NCBI GenBank assembly: GCA_014773175.1
Contig: VXCM01001559.1
Coordinates: 1 to 64,000 of the forward strand
Length of the DNA: 64,000 nt
DNA from: Lucifuga dentata
Lineage: Eukaryota > Chordata > Actinopteri > Ophidiiformes > Bythitidae
Direction of reading: 5' to 3'
A program made the position numbers and the translations under genes. A model generated the notes under the pieces. It saw only the letters and a list, made by a program, of their open reading frames with translations, was not told where the DNA came from and did no database searches. Shown piece after piece: positions 60,423 through 64,000 of this stretch; positions within the stretch are counted from its first letter, which is position 1; each line of letters opens with the position of its first letter.

Positions 60423-63400
60423 GCAGGACATCAGACAGATCACCAATAAATATATATAAATAAATAATTTTAAAATGTAATACCAACAGCCACATAAACC
60501 AAGTATATCTCTCGACATAAATTTAACTACCTAAGTCTAAAGTCATTTATGCAGTTTGACTTTTTTATTTTATTGAATGTGGCTTTTATTTAGCCCCTTC
60601 ATGATTTTTAGTGACAAAATGAACACTAATTAATGCTTCAAACTCATGGAGAATTAAGTTACGGGTAAATTACACTTGAATACTCAAACATTCTTCCAAA
60701 CGTCGCCCTAGAAATTTCCTGTTTTCAGAGCGCTCTTAAAGGAGCATACTGACGATCGTGTGTTTGAGCCCAATAATTACAAAGCGCTTATATGTTACGT
60801 TATTGACATCCATTTCCCAAAACATAATACCAGAGTGGTACATTTTAGCTTTTTTTTTTTTTTCCTACCTTCCAGACTGCCATTGGTTTTAGTTCGCTAT
60901 TAAAACCAACTTGTAGAGATGTGAAACGCCATTTGAGGTAAGTAATCCATCGCAGTGAACATGACGTTTCTAAAGTTTTTTTGTCGAAGTAAGTTTATTT
61001 AACCAATCCAACATGAAGCTGCATGGAAGACAATGTGTGTCTCCACCAGGAAATATAGTCCCAGGAGAAGATGGCTTTTATAGAGAAATTAAAATGTGCC
61101 TTCTACAATCGTGGATAAGTGTTATAAGGTGAAACATTGAATATTAAGATGGGCGTATCACCTAAACATTGATTTTGAAATATTGGTAAAATAACAGGAA
61201 AACTAAAATATGTTTTTAAGTTTTGGAAATTGGCTGCCAGTAATGTAACGTGTATCAGGTTGTATATATTAGGCAAACTAACTGGTATGGTCCTTTAAAC
61301 TAATGCTTGTCAAGACTCTGGATCTCGAGCAGTAGTTTGATGTAACAGGACATGTTGAATCTAGAAGATATTTCGCTGCTCATCTGAGTATCTTTGGTTC
61401 TGGATCAAAATGTTGGACCTGATGCTGCTCAACACCATCATGCCACTAATGTGGCTAAAAATAAAATGGAACTCTTTTGCAGTCCTCAAACGCTCAGTGT
61501 GAGAAAGAGAGGGGATAAAAGAGATGGTGTGAGCAAAGATGACATTTTGTTAAGACCTTACTTGGCAGCAACCAGAGGATGAAACTTCACCTAACATGTC
61601 TCCAGAGTATCTACACAGCGCCAAAAATAACCATCCGTCCCACCTCCACGCTCCGAAAGTAGGTCTCGTTGTCTCACACACACCGGGTATGTGAGACCTA
61701 TTTCTGTCTGCTGAAAGTCATTACAGCAGAGGACATCTATTCATGCTTCCTCAGGTTAAATGGAAGTGTGAGCCTCCGGCAGGTCAGAGGCCGGAGGGAT
61801 TCATTATTAATAAACAACACACACAGCACATTTTAACATGATGCTGTGTTCTGGTGGTTCAGCACCAAACTCAGTATATGTCTAGTGTTTTCTGTGGGCC
61901 TCACATGATTTGTAATTGTGATGTTGTCCATCATCTTAATCCTGTGTGAATCTGCTGTCTGTCATTTGGAAAGTAAAAATTTCCACCGTTTTTGGTAATT
62001 TTTCACCTTCTATATTTCAGAAAACACAAAAGCCATGCGATATTAGCCTGAATCCGCATCGGTAATTGTGGTCGATTTCTTTATTCGGTGCCTTTTTTGT
62101 GCATCTTTCCTGGTCGATAACTACTGCAGAATATTTAAATGCAAGCTTTGATGCATTTTTCGGTGAAAAATTGGAACGCTCCTCAGCAGCACAGAGACAG
62201 ATTTCTCCAAAACAGGATACAAAACAAGTCAGGTGATTATTAAAGGTTTATGATGGCTTAAAAAAAAAAAAAAATTAAAGGGCGTTACACATGAAACTTG
62301 CAATGGAAGTTCTGTCAGGAAACTCTTCAGGAGCTGCAGGGGCTTTGGCCTGCATTTGTGTGTTTGTGTTTACCTGACAGGTGTGGCGTCTCCAGGCTGA
62401 CTCTCCTCCTCTGCCTCCTGCTGTCTGTGAACCTGCCTGACACGACTGAACACCGACGGGCTGCACAGACAAAAAAACAAATATGCAAAACCAGCACAAC
62501 AAGCTTCCCTCGCTCTCTGACTCGCTAATCTAAAAGTCATTTAACACGCCAACTAGAACACCGATTCCAGGGGTCAGAGGTGAAAAAAACCTCTCTGACC
62601 CCTTACAGACTACATGATGATTCTGCACAAAATGGTTTAGAAGCCTTTTTCCAGTAACATGATGAGCCCAGTAAAAATAAACTCGAAAAATGCTCAACTG
62701 GAACAACTTTCAGTCAGAAAACTGTCCACGTTTAAAGAAAAAAGAAGAAACCTGCGCTCAGAGACAGAATCGCAGCACATCCCAGCCTCAATAAAGATGT
62801 TCGAATGCTTCTGTGTTTACATGAACCATGGATCTACAGCTATCTGCTGTGAAGGATTCTCCAAATAATGATTTAAACCTGAAATTAATAACTCTCTACT
62901 GCTGAGTTAATATCACGACAACTTTCCCCAGCCTATCAAAAAAGACATCATGCATCACTTTAAATCTACACTCTTTTTTTTTTTTTTTTCNTTTTTTTTT
63001 TTTTTTTCAGGATATGTTTACTGGTCATATAATTTAGCTTAATTACTGCAGGTTTATTGGATCAAGCAGCAGCAAAATACAATTAAATTTCTCCAATGAC
63101 GGATGGCCAATCTTAACATACCGCTGATTTTATCATAAAAGTTTTAAGAAGCATTTTTTACAGCTGCTGCACCCCTGGAGCTCCGTGGTTCACAGACAAC
63201 AAAGGATCAGAAATGGATCAGGCTTTCTGCAGCTGATGCTGACCCAGTGCTGTGATTGGCTGACGCGGATTCTGTTTATCGCTTCCTGAAATCCTTACAA
63301 GTTTTGATTTTAATTACAGGCCGTCATGAGAAAAATCAATGCAAACACCAGAGCACAAAATGTTTAAGCTTTGATTTCATCAAAAATCACGTCAATGGAA

Positions 63401-63986
63401 TCTGAGTTTTAAAACAAAAAAATAGCTTAAAAATTTCCATTACTTTGGCTTTATTAGAGATTTTTTGGATAAACCAATAAATCACTGGGTAAAAATCATG
63501 TCCTTACTGGGAGGCAATAACACACTTCTGATGAAATTCAGCCAATATGCATAGAGAGACAGCAGCGGGTTACCTGGTTACAGCCTTGGCAACGGTGGTA
63601 ACCTTGACAACGGCTCCATCCTCATCTGATAGTGCTGGTTCTGGGGGGGGANGGGGGGGGAGAAGATATGTATTACTGAGAGAGTGATGAGAGCAGAAGC
63701 ACATGCAGTGTCTCCATGGAAACCAGCTTATCGCTGCAGGAGAGACGTGCATGAGTGCGAGCAGCTGCTCTGAAGGAAGCTGAGAGCTTTTTACTCTGCA
63801 GGCTGAAGCGCTCCAGGCTGCCCTCCTCTACGGGGGTCACCAGCTTCATCCGCAAACTCAGCTTTCCGTCTCCCCTCTCCACCGTGTCCTCCCCGCTTTC
63901 CCCCGACATGATGTCACTGGCCGCCATCGCCTCCTCCACGGAGACGTCGCCCACCATGTCTGACTTCTTGGAAAAGGAGGCGATCT
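49044..63986 (-). CDS. tp53bp1: TP53-binding protein 1 (53BP1), C-terminal ~951 residues, partial
   Basis: Fifteen exons in reading order: 63986-63795, 63640-63574, 62460-62374, 60376-60118, 58586-58287, 57500-57214, 56620-56450, 55224-54827, 54131-53940, 53643-53412, 51922-51734, 51651-51557, 50362-50166, 49457-49321, 49231-49044. All phases agree once two N-flanked duplications are removed. The first exon begins mid-codon, so the 5' end is outside the window. In order it encodes: LSLRMKLVTP; the oligomerisation region (HRRHVRTIQEVQTTITRIIT, DVYYEDGKEV); a GAR motif (RGRARRGRPPSR); the tandem Tudor domain (VVAKWSSNGYFYSG, FDDGYECEV) with the cage Trp, Tyr and Asp that read H4K20me2; the UDR (TKASDISLDNLVEGKRRRR); an NLS; and tandem BRCTs (CLASGVPCVSHIWVRDC, VSPEWLIQSLICGERLGF). 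It is a chromatin scaffold that directs double-strand-break repair toward end joining. Confidence 0.96.
49537..49584. repeat. (GA)n microsatellite in a tp53bp1 intron
   Basis: GA run of about 24 units, 80 bases before the exon at 49457. Confidence 0.9.
50166..50362 (-). other. tp53bp1: BRCT1 core exon of tp53bp1
   Basis: Encodes CKAAYQSLLIADQHC, RTRKYLLCLASGVPCVS, HIWVRDC and LLNYRNYLLPAG. Phase 0 in, phase 2 out. A MITE of the GCTGC(A/G)TTC family starts only about 33 bases upstream of its acceptor. Confidence 0.9.
50396..51032. mobile_element. MITE, GCTGCGTTCGA family, in a tp53bp1 intron
   Basis: The left end TAATGCGTTCGACAGAC and the inverse of AACTCGAACGCAGCATTA at the right form the terminal inverted repeat. 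An internal block is shared with the fragment at 23752-23935. It contains an N-flanked duplication (50679-50801), so its real length is about 575 bp. Confidence 0.75.
50679..50801. repeat. N-flanked 61-bp duplication
   Basis: Blocks beginning GTTTGCCATTGATAC repeat around N at 50740; probable assembly overlap. Confidence 0.85.
52126..52666. mobile_element. TTAA-ended MITE copy in a tp53bp1 intron
   Basis: The left end AAAAGACCATACCAGTGATT and the right end GCCAGTGTGGTCCTTAA are inverted repeats. Same orientation as the 47098-47667 copy. Confidence 0.8.
53486..53618. repeat. N-flanked 66-bp duplication inside a tp53bp1 exon
   Basis: Coding blocks beginning TTGCCAGAGGGGCC lie at 53486-53551 and 53553-53618 around N at 53552 in exon 53412-53643. 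The 67-base excess breaks the frame; deleting one block gives EGKRRRRGGSGQATPTRSPQ followed by TPGPSGKRKL. Confidence 0.92.
54234..54555. repeat. GA-rich microsatellite and AGCATGARAGAG minisatellite
   Basis: Pure GA runs at both ends enclose about eight units built from GAGAGAGCATGA and GAGACAGC. The ORFs through it on either strand are Leu/Ser- or Glu/Arg-rich translation of the repeat and not genes. Confidence 0.9.
54827..55224 (-). other. tp53bp1: Tandem Tudor exon of tp53bp1
   Basis: This 398-base exon holds most of the first Tudor fold: SFVGLRVVAKWSSNGYFYSG, then RFRLRFDDGYECEV, then DILLCDPIPLETEV. Cage residues corresponding to human W1495, Y1502, D1521 and Y1523 are all present. The acceptor is TAAG preceded by a (CT)n microsatellite (55229-55251) rather than a CAG. 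Confidence 0.92.
55229..55251 (-). repeat. (CT)n tract at the Tudor exon acceptor
   Basis: GAGAGA on the plus strand reads as the polypyrimidine tract of the Tudor exon on the minus strand. Confidence 0.85.
55288..56162. mobile_element. TTAA-ended MITE, reverse, with internal insertion
   Basis: The ends TAAAGGACAATACTGAAG and CGCCGGTATGGTCCTTAA are inverted repeats. The interior follows the family until about 55742, where some 290 bases of unrelated sequence interrupt it before the family sequence resumes at GGGGATTTGAAAAAGTAACA. Confidence 0.75.
55743..56035. mobile_element. Unidentified ~290-bp insertion inside the MITE
   Basis: Relatively CpG-rich compared with its host (e.g. GGTGCGTGCCGCAGC, GTGGAGCGGAGCG, TTGCGCGGAC). 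It includes a plus-strand ORF of 101 codons (55748-56053) with no recognised domain. It may be a SINE or a captured gene fragment; no poly-A tail or clear target duplication was seen. Confidence 0.4.
57211..57341. repeat. N-flanked 65-bp duplication over a tp53bp1 exon end
   Basis: Blocks beginning TACCTGGCAGATTTGG lie at 57211-57275 and 57277-57341 around N at 57276. Each includes the donor splice site of exon 57500-57214, so the assembly shows two donors. The 66-base excess keeps frame and would repeat AGLPRPDFIIPVSRGAKSA. Confidence 0.92.
57746..57868. repeat. N-flanked 61-bp duplication in a tp53bp1 intron
   Basis: Blocks beginning GAAGTCTAACAAATGCC repeat around N at 57807; probable assembly overlap. 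Confidence 0.85.
58287..58586 (-). other. tp53bp1: Oligomerisation-domain exon of tp53bp1
   Basis: Encodes HRRHVRTIQEVQTTITRIIT, DVYYEDGKEVECKVTE, matching the conserved self-association region just upstream of the GAR and Tudor region in human 53BP1. Exactly 100 codons, phase 0 at both ends. Confidence 0.9.
59345..59915. mobile_element. Rearranged fold-back copy of the TTAA-ended MITE
   Basis: The left ~190 bases read in one direction (TTAAAGGACCATACCGACAA, TTTTAATTTTCCTG, CCACCTTAAAATTCAATGTT). From about 59550 to 59915 the sequence reads in the opposite direction and ends with the same arm inverted (AGGTGGGTGTATCACTTGAA, AACAGGAAAACTAAAATATG). Confidence 0.7.
60736..61298. mobile_element. 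TTAA-ended MITE, reverse, full copy in a tp53bp1 intron
   Basis: TTAA at both borders (60736-60739, 61295-61298). The ends AAGGAGCATACTGACG and AACTGGTATGGTCCTT are inverted repeats. Confidence 0.85.
61299..62370. other. tp53bp1 intron sequence, no other feature
   Basis: The interval to the exon at 62374 holds only short, unconvincing ORFs and no clear repeat. Confidence 0.5.
62465..63570. other. tp53bp1 intron sequence
   Basis: No exon is missing here, because the phases of the flanking exons join. Contains a poly-T gap (N at 62991). Confidence 0.6.
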
Positions 63987-64000
63987 CTGCATGAAAAAAA

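Overview
The window is nuclear DNA from a ray-finned (teleost) fish. The evidence is intron-rich vertebrate genes, short introns, abundant CA/TG, CT/GA and TATC microsatellites, and many Tc1/mariner, hAT and MITE-like transposon remains. The species cannot be named from the sequence. The assembly carries 29 single-base N gaps and one 20-N gap. About half of the single Ns separate two near-identical blocks of roughly 55-68 bp, which looks like unmerged contig overlap.

Layout. 1-2.2 kb: AT-rich upstream sequence. 2.35-4.54 kb (+): a divergent three-exon CART-type neuropeptide gene. 4.9-26.7 kb: a 22 kb stretch with no supportable host gene, holding microsatellites, a hAT MITE with an intact 8-bp target duplication, a Tc1-like transposase remnant with nested insertions, a hAT remnant and a palindromic Tc1-like MITE. 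26.9-28.1 kb (+): a second CART gene, of canonical type. 28.8-33.8 kb: a decayed Tc1 transposon and a LINE 3' end. 35.1-37.7 kb (-): cdkn2aip (CARF), with an XRN2-binding domain and a C-terminal dsRNA-binding-type domain. 38.1-48.7 kb (+): complete tubgcp4, 18 coding exons. 49.0-64.0 kb (-): the 3' part of tp53bp1, 15 coding exons for about the last 951 residues; it continues past the right edge.

Gene relationships. The two CART genes are direct tandem paralogs encoding secreted neuropeptide precursors. cdkn2aip and tubgcp4 are head to head and probably share a CpG-containing bidirectional promoter. tubgcp4 and tp53bp1 are tail to tail, with poly(A) signals about 40 bp apart; this pair is also adjacent in mammals, which supports both calls. 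cdkn2aip (p53/ARF pathway, XRN2 partner) and tp53bp1 (double-strand-break response) are damage-response genes and tubgcp4 nucleates microtubules, but nothing here shows co-regulation beyond the shared promoter.

I found no prokaryotic, CRISPR or phage-like system. The most notable items are the CART pair with changed processing sites, the recurrent N-flanked duplications that corrupt four coding exons, a TTAA-ended MITE family concentrated in tp53bp1 introns, and transposon or microsatellite sequence forming splice-acceptor regions.
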